A stretch of 49,167 nucleotides of DNA from Bacilli bacterium (lineage in GTDB: Bacteria; Bacillota_I; Bacilli_A; RF39; UBA660), in assembly GCA_017409025.1 (NCBI GenBank), contig JAFQTN010000009.1:1-49167 (forward strand), read 5' to 3'. Shown piece by piece: positions 1 through 7,620 of this stretch. How positions within the stretch are numbered: position 1 is the stretch's first letter; each line of letters opens with the position of its first letter. Position numbers and translations under genes: made by a program. Under the pieces are notes generated by a model. The model ran no database searches. It was not told where the DNA came from and saw nothing but the letters and a program-made list of their open reading frames with translations.

Positions 1-12
1 AACATTTTTCCA

Positions 13-68
13 ACAAAAAAGTAAGGTTTAGTAAGCTTAAAATTCGGTAAAACAATAAGCAACCTTAC
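13..68 (-). terminator. Minus-strand hairpin with T-run, just downstream of a possible minus promoter
   Basis: On the minus strand GTAAGGTT (68-61) pairs perfectly with AACCTTAC (28-21), extended by GCTTA/TAAGC (60-56 with 39-35) and followed by TTTTTTGTT. A TATAAT lies on the minus strand at 80-75, so a transcript could start almost at the hairpin's first base. The -35 is poor. It may be a terminator or attenuator for a leftward transcript; no gene is visible in 1-212. Confidence 0.4.
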
Positions 69-103
69 AAATTAATTATACTCTATTTTTGAAAAAAATA
101 AAA

Positions 104-137
104 GACTATTAACAAAATTTACTTTGTCAACAGTCTG
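104..137 (-). terminator. Minus-strand stem-loop with T-tract
   Basis: Read on the minus strand, a 14-bp stem with two G-U pairs (137-124 with 117-104) is followed by a T-rich tail. On the plus strand the same stem has two A-C mismatches, which argues that the minus strand is the functional one. What it terminates is not visible. Confidence 0.35.
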
Positions 138-138
138 A

Positions 139-169
139 GAAAGATAAAAAATATCTTTCTTTTTTTTTT
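139..169 (+). terminator. Intrinsic terminator of an upstream plus-strand gene
   Basis: GAAAGATA (139-146) pairs with TATCTTTC (152-159) over a short A-rich loop and is followed directly by ten T. It separates whatever lies left of the window from the Tad operon. Confidence 0.8.
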
Positions 170-178
170 CGTTTTTGG

Positions 179-184
179 TATAAT
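179..184 (+). promoter_or_regulatory. Tad operon -10 box
   Basis: TATAAT 10 nt after the preceding terminator. The -35 region is a T-run with no good match. Transcription would begin near 190-191, leaving a 5' leader of about 22 nt before the chosen tadE start at 213. Confidence 0.5.
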
Positions 185-212
185 TGTTATGATAGGACAG
201 ATAGGTGGTAAT

Positions 213-545
213 ATGAATAGGAAAGGTCAAGCTTTAATTGAATTTGTTTTAATATTACCAGTTTTGATTTTTGTATTATTTTCAGTTATAGATTTTGGTA
301 TTATTTTTAGTACAAAGAATACTTTAGAAAATGATAGCGTAGATATAGTTAATTTATTTAAAAATGGTACTTCTTTGGAAGAAATAAAAGCAATGTATAA
401 TAATAATGATATAAATATATCTACTGATGGAGAATATTATACTTTCATGATAACTACTTCAGTTAATTTAATAACTCCTGGTTTAAATAAAATACTTGGT
501 GATCCTTATCTAATTAATGTAGAAAGGATAGTTCCGTATGCTTAA
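213..545 (+). CDS. tadE: TadE-like pseudopilin
   Basis: A 110-residue minor pilin of the Tad (tight adherence) type IVc pilus system. The short basic leader ends in K4-G5, followed by Q-A-L-I-E10 and a long hydrophobic helix: the class III prepilin pattern with Glu at +5 of the mature protein. A dedicated prepilin peptidase should cut after G5; none is encoded in this window. An upstream in-frame ATG at 189 was rejected because it would lie at the predicted transcription start with no SD, whereas ATG 213 has TAGGTGGTAAT in front. It is the first gene of a seven-gene operon and overlaps the next gene by 8 nt. The C-terminal half is divergent and gives no further clue. Confidence 0.8.
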   Translation: MNRKGQALIEFVLILPVLIFVLFSVIDFGIIFSTKNTLENDSVDIVNLFKNGTSLEEIKAMYNNNDINISTDGEYYTFMITTSVNLITPGLNKILGDPYLINVERIVPYA

Positions 546-930
546 TAATAAAGGTCAGAGTTTGATTTTATTTGTACTTTTTATACCAATGCTTTTATTA
601 ATAATAGTGTTAGTCGTTGATATTGGGAAGGCTCTTAGTTTAAAATCAGAACTAGATAGTATCAATAATATTGTATTAGATTATGGATTAGATAATTTAG
701 GTACTGAAGATTTGGTTAAAAAATTAGGAGATTTAGTTAGGCTAAATAAGAGTGATATTGATAGTATAGATATAAATATAGAGGATAATAAAATATATAT
801 TAAACTAGAAGATAGTAATGAAGAATTATTTTTAGGACTTGTTGATATTTCTTTAATTTCTATAAAGTCTTCTTATGTTGGATATACTTTAAATGATGAA
901 AAAAGAATAGAGAGAATAGTTGGTGATTAA
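538..930 (+). CDS. Second TadE/TadF-like pseudopilin, lacking Glu at +5
   Basis: A 130-residue protein with a short leader ending K5-G6, then Q-S-L-I-L-F and a hydrophobic helix to about residue 28, as in TadE/TadF prepilins. The residue that is normally Glu at +5 of the mature protein is Leu11. Pseudopilins that sit at the pilus tip in related systems (GspK) also lack this Glu, so a tip or priming role is possible (inference). Its start overlaps tadE by 8 nt in the form ATGCTTAA, suggesting translational coupling. The remaining roughly 100 residues are acidic and probably exported. Confidence 0.7.
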   Translation: MLNNKGQSLILFVLFIPMLLLIIVLVVDIGKALSLKSELDSINNIVLDYGLDNLGTEDLVKKLGDLVRLNKSDIDSIDINIEDNKIYIKLEDSNEELFLGLVDISLISIKSSYVGYTLNDEKRIERIVGD

Positions 931-931
931 T

Positions 932-1708
932 ATGAACAATGGAAAGGTAATTACTATATCAAGTGTTAAAGGTGGAGTTGGAAAAACTACTTTAACTACT
1001 AATTTAGCAGGCATATATTATCTTATGAAAAAGAAAGTATTAATTGTAGATTTAGATTTATATGCAGGTGGTATAGCTACTGTACTTAATGTTTCTCCCA
1101 AAAAAGATATTTATATGTTAGTAGATAGTATTAGTAATAATAGATTTACTAGTTTAAGAGATTATGTTAGTACATATAATAATGGTATTGATGTATTAGC
1201 AGCTCCTAAAGATCCTAGAGATGTATCTAAAATTGAAAGTAAATATATTACTAAGATATTAGATATAGCAAAAATAGAGTATGATATTATTTTAGTAGAT
1301 ACTCATCACTTATTAGATGAAATTAGTTTAGTTGCATTAGATAATTGTTATATGAGTGCTTTTGTAATTACCAACGATTTAGTAGATTTAAAGAATATGA
1401 AGAGTTTACTTAGTATTTTTAATGAAGCTAATAAAGAAAATTATAAAATAATACTTAATAATTCACGTGATACTGGAAGAGATTATATAAGTTTATTTGA
1501 TGTTAGAAATATAATTAAAGGAAATGTTGATTTTACTATTTCTAAGAATTTTTATATAAAGAATATTGATAAATATGTTTTAAATGGAGAAATACTTACT
1601 TTGAATAAATTTATAAATAAGATTTATTCTGGTGATATTAAAAATATGAATAAGTTAGCATCTAGTTTAATTGCTGAATCAACAGGTGAGGTGTATAAGA
1701 ATGGCTAA
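932..1708 (+). CDS. tadZ: TadZ/CpaE-like ParA/MinD-family ATPase
   Basis: A 258-residue P-loop ATPase that in Tad systems localises the secretion machine to a cell site. The deviant Walker A motif KGGVGKTT sits at residues 13-20 and is intact. The following strand carries the VDLDLYAGG motif typical of MinD-like switch I regions, and LVDTHH replaces the usual D-T-P-P/G switch II. Unlike many CpaE proteins there is no N-terminal receiver-like domain: the ATPase motif begins almost at the N-terminus. Start ATG 932 was chosen over an upstream TTG at 920 because TGGTGATTAAT precedes it as an SD. It overlaps tadA by 8 nt. Confidence 0.82.
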   Translation: MNNGKVITISSVKGGVGKTTLTTNLAGIYYLMKKKVLIVDLDLYAGGIATVLNVSPKKDIYMLVDSISNNRFTSLRDYVSTYNNGIDVLAAPKDPRDVSKIESKYITKILDIAKIEYDIILVDTHHLLDEISLVALDNCYMSAFVITNDLVDLKNMKSLLSIFNEANKENYKIILNNSRDTGRDYISLFDVRNIIKGNVDFTISKNFYIKNIDKYVLNGEILTLNKFINKIYSGDIKNMNKLASSLIAESTGEVYKNG

Positions 1709-3026
1709 TCAAAATTTGGTTGATGTTTTTAATGTCAAAAAAAGAGTGGTAGTTACCTCAGATGTTAAAGATTATGAGGTGTTTCCAGATAAAGAAAAGT
1801 TAGAAGAATTAAGAACTAAAATAGTTCAAAATTTAATAGATAATAAGATTCCTAAGAATTTATCTTTAGAACAATATATCAATGATGAAATAGATGAGAC
1901 ATTACAAGATTATGATTTAGAACCATTAGAAAGAAATCATATCTTTAATTTAATACAAAATGAAATTAATGGTTATGGCCCTTTAACCGACTTACTTGAT
2001 AATGATTTTGTTACTGAAATAATGGTTAATGGAATAAATGATATATATGTTGAAATTGATGGTAAATTAGTTAAAGATGAATCTATTTCATTTATTAATG
2101 ATACACATATTATTAGAACTATTCAAAGAATTGTTCAGCCCCTAGGAAGAACAATAGATGCATCAAATCCGATGGTAGATGCTAGACTTAAAGATGGTTC
2201 TAGATTAAATGCTATTATTCCTCCATTATCTTTAACAGGACCTGTTGTTACAATTAGAAAGTTTTCTAAGAGAATGGAAAATATTGATGATTTACTTAGA
2301 ATGGGTACGATGACTGCTCATATGGCTTTATTTTTAGAAGCCTGTGTTAAAGCTAAATTTAATATAATAATATCTGGTGGTACTGGTACTGGTAAGACTA
2401 CATTACTTAATATTTTAAGTAGTTTTATAGATGATGAGGAGAGAATTATAACGATTGAAGATGCTGCAGAATTAAGGCTTCATCAATCACATGTAATTTC
2501 ACTTGAAACTAGAATGGTTAATTATGAAGGTGAAGGAGAAATTACTGTTAGAGATTTAGTTAGAAACTCACTTAGAATGAGACCTGATAGAATTATTGTT
2601 GGTGAAGTTAGAGGTAAAGAAGCCTTTGATATGATGCAGGCAATGAATACTGGTCATGAAGGTTCTATTACAACGTTACACTCAAATTCACCCGATGATG
2701 CAATTAATAGATTAGAGACAATGATGCTTATGAATGATATGGATTTACCAGTAAATGCTATTAGAAATTATATTGAAAAAGCAATTGATATTGTTATTCA
2801 GATAGATAGATTATCTGATGGTAAGAGAAAAGTTACATCAATATCAGAAGTTGTTGGGATGAAAAACGATAAAGTTTGTTTAAAAGAAATATTTGCTTTT
2901 AAAGAAAAAGGATTATCGGATCAGGGTAATGTTAGAGGAGAATTTGTTGTTTATAAATATACACCAAAAGTATATGATAGAATGAAGAGAAAAGGAATCA
3001 TATTAGAAGATATTTTTGGTGAATAA
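1701..3026 (+). CDS. tadA: TadA/CpaF secretion ATPase
   Basis: The 441-residue hexameric ATPase of the type II/IV secretion ATPase family that powers Tad pilus assembly at the cytoplasmic membrane. Visible motifs: an N-terminal NGYGPL-type domain, Walker A GGTGTGKTT at residues 226-234, the Asp-box region TIEDAAEL, Walker B-like RIIVGE at 297-302, and the His-box region GHEGSITTLHS. The length is normal for CpaF. ATG 1701 has AGGTGAGGTG upstream; a longer frame from 1671 has no SD. It overlaps tadZ by 8 nt (ATGGCTAA). The next small gene begins 3 nt after the stop. Confidence 0.93.
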   Translation: MANQNLVDVFNVKKRVVVTSDVKDYEVFPDKEKLEELRTKIVQNLIDNKIPKNLSLEQYINDEIDETLQDYDLEPLERNHIFNLIQNEINGYGPLTDLLDNDFVTEIMVNGINDIYVEIDGKLVKDESISFINDTHIIRTIQRIVQPLGRTIDASNPMVDARLKDGSRLNAIIPPLSLTGPVVTIRKFSKRMENIDDLLRMGTMTAHMALFLEACVKAKFNIIISGGTGTGKTTLLNILSSFIDDEERIITIEDAAELRLHQSHVISLETRMVNYEGEGEITVRDLVRNSLRMRPDRIIVGEVRGKEAFDMMQAMNTGHEGSITTLHSNSPDDAINRLETMMLMNDMDLPVNAIRNYIEKAIDIVIQIDRLSDGKRKVTSISEVVGMKNDKVCLKEIFAFKEKGLSDQGNVRGEFVVYKYTPKVYDRMKRKGIILEDIFGE

Positions 3027-3028
3027 AA

Positions 3029-3223
3029 ATGAAGGATAGAAAATATAAAGTAGTTAGCGGAGAACGTAAGATTGAATCTGATAATCAAAGTGCATGGAAA
3101 TTAATTAGTTATTTTGGAATATTAGCTTTAATATGCGTTATATCATTTTTAATTGCTAAATATGTTGTTAGAAATGATATTGATGGTGAAGAAAGTCCAA
3201 TAGATACTAGTGAAAGATTATAA
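3029..3223 (+). CDS. Small single-pass membrane protein in the Tad operon
   Basis: A 64-residue protein not recognised by family. The basic N-terminal half is followed by one hydrophobic segment (about residues 24-46) and a short acidic tail. There is no prepilin G-x4-E motif, so it is not a Flp pilin. Its place between the assembly ATPase and TadB, with a 2-nt gap upstream, suggests a membrane accessory of the Tad platform (inference). The SD is GGTGA overlapping the end of tadA. Confidence 0.65.
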   Translation: MKDRKYKVVSGERKIESDNQSAWKLISYFGILALICVISFLIAKYVVRNDIDGEESPIDTSERL

Positions 3224-3241
3224 AAAGAGGTGGTGATAATT

Positions 3242-4234
3242 GTGGATAAAAGTTTAATAATAATTATAGTTCAAATAGTATTAATTTTTGCATTAGTTGC
3301 AATTATCACTTTCTTTATAAGATTAAATGATACGATAAAATTAGAAAAAAGAATTTCTAAATATAGTATTAAGGGTAGTAGAAATAAGTGTGATAAATCA
3401 TATTATGATAAAGTATTTGATGGATATAAATTATTTGTAAAAAAACAAAGAAAAAAAATAAATAAGTTATTTCCTAGTTTAGTAAGAAGATATGATAAAT
3501 ATGTAACAGATGGTGAAGTAAGGGCTACAGATTATGTTACGCATAAGTTAGTTATTAGTATACTGTTTGTAATACTTACTATAATAGCTACAGTTATTCA
3601 AGGTAAATTTATTACGATTATGCAATTTCTTATTAGTTTGATTTTAGGTTTTTATATATTAGATATAATATTATTTATTGTAAATAAATTTAAGAAAAAG
3701 AAAATAGAAAATGATATGTTAAGAGCGATTATTATTATGAATAATGCTTTTAAATCTGGTAAGTCTACGATTCAGGCAGTTGAGATTGCAAGTGAGAAAT
3801 TATCTAAACCTATAAGTTTAGAATTTAAAAGGATGCATCAGGAAATGAAATATGGACTTTCTGTTGATGTGGTATTTGATAGATTTGCTAAGAGAATTAA
3901 TTTAGAAGAGGCTGAATATTTGTCATCATCTTTAACTATTTTAAATAGAACTGGTGGTAATATAGTAGCAGTATTTAATTCAATTGAAAAAACTTTATTT
4001 GATAAGAAGAAATTAAATGAAGAATTAAAGAATTCTACGACTGTTTCTAATTTGTTGGTTAAGATATTATTATTTGTTCCAATTGTATTTGTAATTATAA
4101 TATATTTATTAAATCCTAATTATTTTGATCCTTTTTTTGAAAGTACTACTGGATATGTGTTATTATCAATAATTTTAATTTTATTTATAGTTTATGCATA
4201 TTTACTTGAAAGAATTGTGAAGGTGGATTACTAA
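3242..4234 (+). CDS. tadB: TadB inner-membrane platform protein
   Basis: A 330-residue protein with a GspF/T2SS_F-type cytoplasmic domain (about residues 155-265) between hydrophobic segments: one at the N-terminus, a pair near 100-145, and two at the C-terminus. TadB and TadC together form the membrane platform that TadA acts on. I chose GTG 3242, 7 nt after GAGGTGGTGAT; the in-frame GTG at 3230 lies inside that SD. The stop shares its last base with the start of tadC (TAATG). Confidence 0.85.
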   Translation: MDKSLIIIIVQIVLIFALVAIITFFIRLNDTIKLEKRISKYSIKGSRNKCDKSYYDKVFDGYKLFVKKQRKKINKLFPSLVRRYDKYVTDGEVRATDYVTHKLVISILFVILTIIATVIQGKFITIMQFLISLILGFYILDIILFIVNKFKKKKIENDMLRAIIIMNNAFKSGKSTIQAVEIASEKLSKPISLEFKRMHQEMKYGLSVDVVFDRFAKRINLEEAEYLSSSLTILNRTGGNIVAVFNSIEKTLFDKKKLNEELKNSTTVSNLLVKILLFVPIVFVIIIYLLNPNYFDPFFESTTGYVLLSIILILFIVYAYLLERIVKVDY

Positions 4235-4929
4235 TGAATAGACAAGAATTTATAAAGAAAATATATAGTAAAAAATATATTGATAAAATCATTGCTAAAG
4301 TAAATTTACTTGGTTTTTCTAATAATACTGATCCTTATGATTTACTTTTAAGTAGACTTATATCTTTAGTATTAGTTTTTTGTATATGTTTATATTCGTT
4401 TGATTATGGATATATAATTGCTCCGATAGCGGTAGTAATATATTATAATATCTTTAATGAAATATTTTTAAACAGTAAAATTAGAAAAAGAAATATAATA
4501 TTAGAAAAAGAAGCAATGCATTTTTTTGAAGTTTTAACATTATCACTTGAAACTGGTAGAAATTTAGCAGAAGCTATTGATGTTACTACAAATTCTGTTA
4601 GTGGTATGTTATCAGATGAATTTAAGGAATCTATTAGAGAAGTTTCTTTTGGTAAGAGTTTATCTGAAGCATTAAATGATATGCAAGAAAGAATTCCATC
4701 TGATACGATTAATAATGTTATTTTATCTTTAACTCAATCTAATTTATATGGTAATAGTATTATTGATAATTTATATACTCAGATAGATTATTTAAGAGAA
4801 AAGAGAAAGATGGAAGTAAAGGGTAGAATTAGTAAAGTACCAGTATTAATTAGTGTTATATCAGTATTATTCTTTGTACCATTACTTTTAATAATTATAT
4901 TAGGTCCAGTACTTTTAGAATTTTTATAA
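4234..4929 (+). CDS. tadC: TadC inner-membrane platform protein
   Basis: A 231-residue TadC homologue with a GspF-type domain: hydrophobic pair near residues 40-70, a cytoplasmic helical domain containing LSLETGRNLAEAI and a FGKSLSEAL motif, then a strongly hydrophobic C-terminal segment. It pairs with TadB. It starts on the last base of the tadB stop. It is the last gene of the operon and a strong terminator follows 2 nt later. The operon has no Flp pilin, prepilin peptidase (TadV) or RcpC/CpaB, so these must be elsewhere or absent. Confidence 0.85.
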   Translation: MNRQEFIKKIYSKKYIDKIIAKVNLLGFSNNTDPYDLLLSRLISLVLVFCICLYSFDYGYIIAPIAVVIYYNIFNEIFLNSKIRKRNIILEKEAMHFFEVLTLSLETGRNLAEAIDVTTNSVSGMLSDEFKESIREVSFGKSLSEALNDMQERIPSDTINNVILSLTQSNLYGNSIIDNLYTQIDYLREKRKMEVKGRISKVPVLISVISVLFFVPLLLIIILGPVLLEFL

Positions 4930-4930
4930 G

Positions 4931-4970
4931 ATTAGTAATATTTATAATAGATATTACTAATTTTTATTTT
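4931..4970 (+). terminator. Terminator of the Tad operon
   Basis: ATTAGTAATA (4931-4940) pairs perfectly with TATTACTAAT (4952-4961), followed by a T-rich tract. Confidence 0.85.
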
Positions 4971-5031
4971 GAAAATATCTTTTAAATATTAGTAAATTAT
5001 GATAATATAATAAATGTGAAGAGGTGATATT

Positions 5032-5748
5032 ATGTCAGGACATAGTAAATGGTCTACGATAAAGAGAAAAAAAGGAGCTATAGATGCTGCTAGAAGTAAA
5101 GTGTTTCAAAAATTAGCTAAAGAATTATATGTAGCTGCTAAGGGAGGAGATCCAGATCCTAATAATAATGCTCAACTTAGAATGGTAGTAGAAAAAGCTA
5201 AGGCTGAGAATATGCCTAAAGCTAATATTGAATCTGCTATTCAAAAGGCCGCTAATAAAAGTGGCGGTGAGAATTATGAATCAATTAGATATGAGGGATA
5301 TGGACCATCTGGTATAGCTATTATGATAGATTGTTTAACAGATAATAAAAATAGAACTGCTGGATTTGTTAGAAGTACATTAACTAAGAAAAATGGTAAT
5401 TTAGGTACTGATGGTTCTGTTAGTTATATGTTTAAAAGAAAAGGGGTAATAGTTCTAGAGAATGTATATGAAGAAGAGAAAGTTATGGAAGATATATTAT
5501 CTTTAGATATTTTAGATATGGAAATAGATGAAGATATTACTATATATACTGAACCTGATAGTTTTATTTCTGTAAAGGATGAATTAGATAAATTAGGATA
5601 TGATAAATATATTATGAGTGAGGTAACTTATGTTCCAGATAATTATATGACTTTGGATGAAGAAGGAACTGAAAAAGTTATATCTTTAATTGAAGCATTA
5701 GAAGATATTGATGATGTACAAAATGTTTATCATAATTTAGAAATGTAG
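5032..5748 (+). CDS. yebC: YebC/PmpR-family protein
   Basis: A 238-residue member of the universally conserved YebC/TACO1 family, described as a transcriptional regulator and, more recently, as a factor helping ribosomes through difficult peptide stretches. The N-terminal signature AGHSKWSTIKRKKGAIDAARSK-type sequence, the PKANIE motif and the GPSG/TDNKNRT region are all present. The start has a strong SD, GAGGTGATATT. A TATAAT at 5006-5011 upstream may be its -10. The next small gene begins 8 nt after the stop and is probably co-transcribed. Confidence 0.93.
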   Translation: MSGHSKWSTIKRKKGAIDAARSKVFQKLAKELYVAAKGGDPDPNNNAQLRMVVEKAKAENMPKANIESAIQKAANKSGGENYESIRYEGYGPSGIAIMIDCLTDNKNRTAGFVRSTLTKKNGNLGTDGSVSYMFKRKGVIVLENVYEEEKVMEDILSLDILDMEIDEDITIYTEPDSFISVKDELDKLGYDKYIMSEVTYVPDNYMTLDEEGTEKVISLIEALEDIDDVQNVYHNLEM

Positions 5749-5756
5749 GAGTTAAT

Positions 5757-5957
5757 ATGGATAAAGAATTAAAAGAATATAGAGAAGAAAGAGATGCTAT
5801 TATATCTGAAATTGGAGAATTTGATGAAGAAGATTTTGTTAAATCTGGTATTTCATTAGAAGAATATACTAATCCTAATGAAGAAGTTATTCAAAAACTT
5901 GTTGAATATGTATCTAATGAATATGATCAAACTTCTGTTTATAGTGAGGATGAATAA
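5757..5957 (+). CDS. Small acidic protein downstream of yebC
   Basis: A 66-residue, strongly acidic protein rich in Glu and Asp with no membrane segment or cysteines. I do not recognise a family. The SD TAGGAGTTAAT overlaps the end of yebC, so it is probably translated from the yebC mRNA. An intrinsic terminator follows 3 nt after the stop. Confidence 0.7.
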   Translation: MDKELKEYREERDAIISEIGEFDEEDFVKSGISLEEYTNPNEEVIQKLVEYVSNEYDQTSVYSEDE

Positions 5958-5960
5958 TTT

Positions 5961-5989
5961 AAGAAGATTTATAATAATCTTCTTTTTTT
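5961..5989 (+). terminator. Terminator after yebC unit
   Basis: AAGAAGATT (5961-5969) pairs with AATCTTCTT (5976-5984) over the loop TATAAT, followed by a T-run. Confidence 0.85.
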
Positions 5990-5991
5990 CA

Positions 5992-5997
5992 TATAAT
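5992..5997 (+). promoter_or_regulatory. -10 box for a leaderless yunB-like transcript
   Basis: TATAAT ends only 5 nt before ATG 6003, so the predicted transcription start coincides with the A of the start codon or lies just inside it. No SD is possible. Confidence 0.5.
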
Positions 5998-6002
5998 TTA
6001 AT

Positions 6003-6686
6003 ATGAAACTTAAGAGATATAAAAAAAGAAAAATAAGTTTATATTTTTCTTCTTCGATAATTATAATTATTATTTCTTTGATATTTGCTTTAATTATTAT
6101 TAATTATTTTAGTAGGAGAGCTAATTTAATATTATATCCTATGGCAGAATCTATGACTAGAAAAGTAGTTACTAGAATTATTAATGATGCAATTGATGAA
6201 GATAGTATTGGGGATAATTTATATGTTATTAATAAAGATAGTAATGATGAGATAAAAATGATTACTTATAATTCTTTTGAAGTCACTAAATTAATTAATG
6301 ATGTTACTTCTAATATAGAAAGAATGATTAGGGATATAGAGGAGGGAAAAGTTAATTATTATGGGGATAATTCAGATAATGAATCTGGTGTTATAAGTGA
6401 AATACCTTTTGGAGTTATATTTGGAAATTCTTTACTTAGTGGAATTGGTCCTAAGTTAAAATTAAGATTAAAAATGCTAGGTGATGTTACTAGTAATATT
6501 GAGACAGAAGTAAAACCTTATGGAATAAATAACGCTTATGTAGAAATGAGAATTAAGTTAGAGGTTACTGCTAGAATAGTATTACCATTTGTTAGTGAGA
6601 AGGTTGTTATTTCTAATGTGATACCACTTTCTATGAATATAGTACAAGGAAATATTCCTGAAGGTTTTGTTTATTCTTATAAATAA
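6003..6686 (+). CDS. YunB-like sporulation-family protein
   Basis: A 227-residue protein with one N-terminal membrane segment (about residues 13-35) and an exported domain. The C-terminal region, with LGDVTSNIETEVKPYGINNA, a central EVTARIVLPF and an IPLSMNIVQGNIP end, matches the YunB family, which in Bacillus subtilis is needed for a late stage of sporulation. No other sporulation gene is in the window, so the role here is open. ATG 6003 is the only plausible start, since a stop (5994-5996) lies just upstream in frame and a later ATG would remove the membrane anchor. It has no SD and is probably leaderless. Confidence 0.72.
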   Translation: MKLKRYKKRKISLYFSSSIIIIIISLIFALIIINYFSRRANLILYPMAESMTRKVVTRIINDAIDEDSIGDNLYVINKDSNDEIKMITYNSFEVTKLINDVTSNIERMIRDIEEGKVNYYGDNSDNESGVISEIPFGVIFGNSLLSGIGPKLKLRLKMLGDVTSNIETEVKPYGINNAYVEMRIKLEVTARIVLPFVSEKVVISNVIPLSMNIVQGNIPEGFVYSYK

Positions 6687-6710
6687 AGATGTTACCCTAA
6701 GGAAACATCT
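6687..6710. terminator. Weak bidirectional hairpin between convergent genes
   Basis: AGATGTT (6687-6693) pairs with AACATCT (6704-6710). It straddles the stop of the minus-strand ZIP gene and follows the yunB-like stop. The flanking T-tracts are short, so efficiency is doubtful. Confidence 0.4.
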
Positions 6711-7471
6711 AAAATCATCATTATAGTAAAACCTATAATAGTAAATATAGCCATCACTTCTTTTTTCTTATTACTTTGACTTTCTGGTATTAGTTCTGAT
6801 ATTACTACATATATCATGGCTCCTGCTGCAAATGATAAGAAAAATGGCAGTAAGGTTCTAACTTTTAATACTAATATTGCTCCGATAACTCCGAATATTG
6901 GTTCAACTACTGCTGATAATTGTCCGTAGAAGAATGCTTTTTTTCTTGACATTCCTTCTCTTAATAAAGGAATTGATACGGCTGAACCTTCAGGAAAATT
7001 TTGAAGACCAATACCTATTGTTAATAATATTGCAGAAATAGTAGTAGCTCCAGTTAGTCCGTAGTAAATTGAACCAAAGGCAATACCTACGGCTAGACCT
7101 TCAGGGATATTGTGGATGGTAATTGAGGATATTAACATAAGGATTCTTTTATTTTTTTTACTTAATAATTTATTGAATACTTTATCTGATATGAACAATA
7201 GTAGTCCTCCGCTAAAGAATCCAACAGAAATAATTATCCAGGGAGTAATATTTAATGTTTCAGCATGTTCTATAGCAGGTGATAAAAGAGAGAAGAATGA
7301 TGCGGCAGTCATAACTCCTGCGGCAAATCCTAACATAGCATCCATAATATTTTTACTAATATTTTTAAAGAAGAAAACAATTGAAGCTCCTAGTGCGGTT
7401 AATAAATATGTAAAAAGAGTAGCTATTAAAGCTTGATAAACATAATTTAAATTGATAAACCAATCGTACAT
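6692..7471 (-). CDS. ZIP-family divalent metal transporter
   Basis: A 259-residue polytopic membrane protein of the ZIP (ZupT/GufA-like) family, importing Zn2+ or other divalent metals. Eight hydrophobic segments can be seen. The hallmark helix IV motif HNIPEGLAVGIAFG is present, and helix V carries NFPEGSAVSIPL, the second metal-site motif. I chose the ATG at 7471 because GAGGTGTTTT precedes it; the longer frame from 7483 would start inside that SD. It is one of only three clear minus-strand genes in the window, convergent with the yunB-like gene. The substrate cannot be told from sequence alone. Confidence 0.88.
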   Translation of the reverse strand: MYDWFINLNYVYQALIATLFTYLLTALGASIVFFFKNISKNIMDAMLGFAAGVMTAASFFSLLSPAIEHAETLNITPWIIISVGFFSGGLLLFISDKVFNKLLSKKNKRILMLISSITIHNIPEGLAVGIAFGSIYYGLTGATTISAILLTIGIGLQNFPEGSAVSIPLLREGMSRKKAFFYGQLSAVVEPIFGVIGAILVLKVRTLLPFFLSFAAGAMIYVVISELIPESQSNKKKEVMAIFTIIGFTIMMILDVSLG

Positions 7472-7549
7472 AAAACACCTCATTTATATTCTATGTAATA
7501 TATTAAAATGTGTTATTTCAAAATATAGAATAAATGTTTGTTTTTTATA

Positions 7550-7603
7550 TTGACTTGGAAATATAATAACTGATATAATTATGGTGTCTAACTTTTATAT
7601 TTA
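7550..7603 (+). promoter_or_regulatory. Promoter plus shared 19-bp element upstream of the BRO pseudogene
   Basis: TTGACT (7550-7555), an 18-bp spacer, TATAAT (7574-7579), then TGTCTAACTTTTATATTTA at 7585-7603. The same 19-mer lies in the same place behind the promoter at 9355 in front of the ABC gene. It would occupy the start of the transcript, so it could be an operator or a 5'-UTR element. Confidence 0.65.
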
Positions 7604-7620
7604 TAATAGAAAGAAGTGAA

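Noticed and set aside
3029..3223. Flp major pilin
   Set aside because: No prepilin cleavage site or G-x4-E motif, and a long charged N-terminus.
7110..7436. A 108-codon plus-strand frame
   Set aside because: It is antisense to the ZIP transporter, which has clear family motifs.
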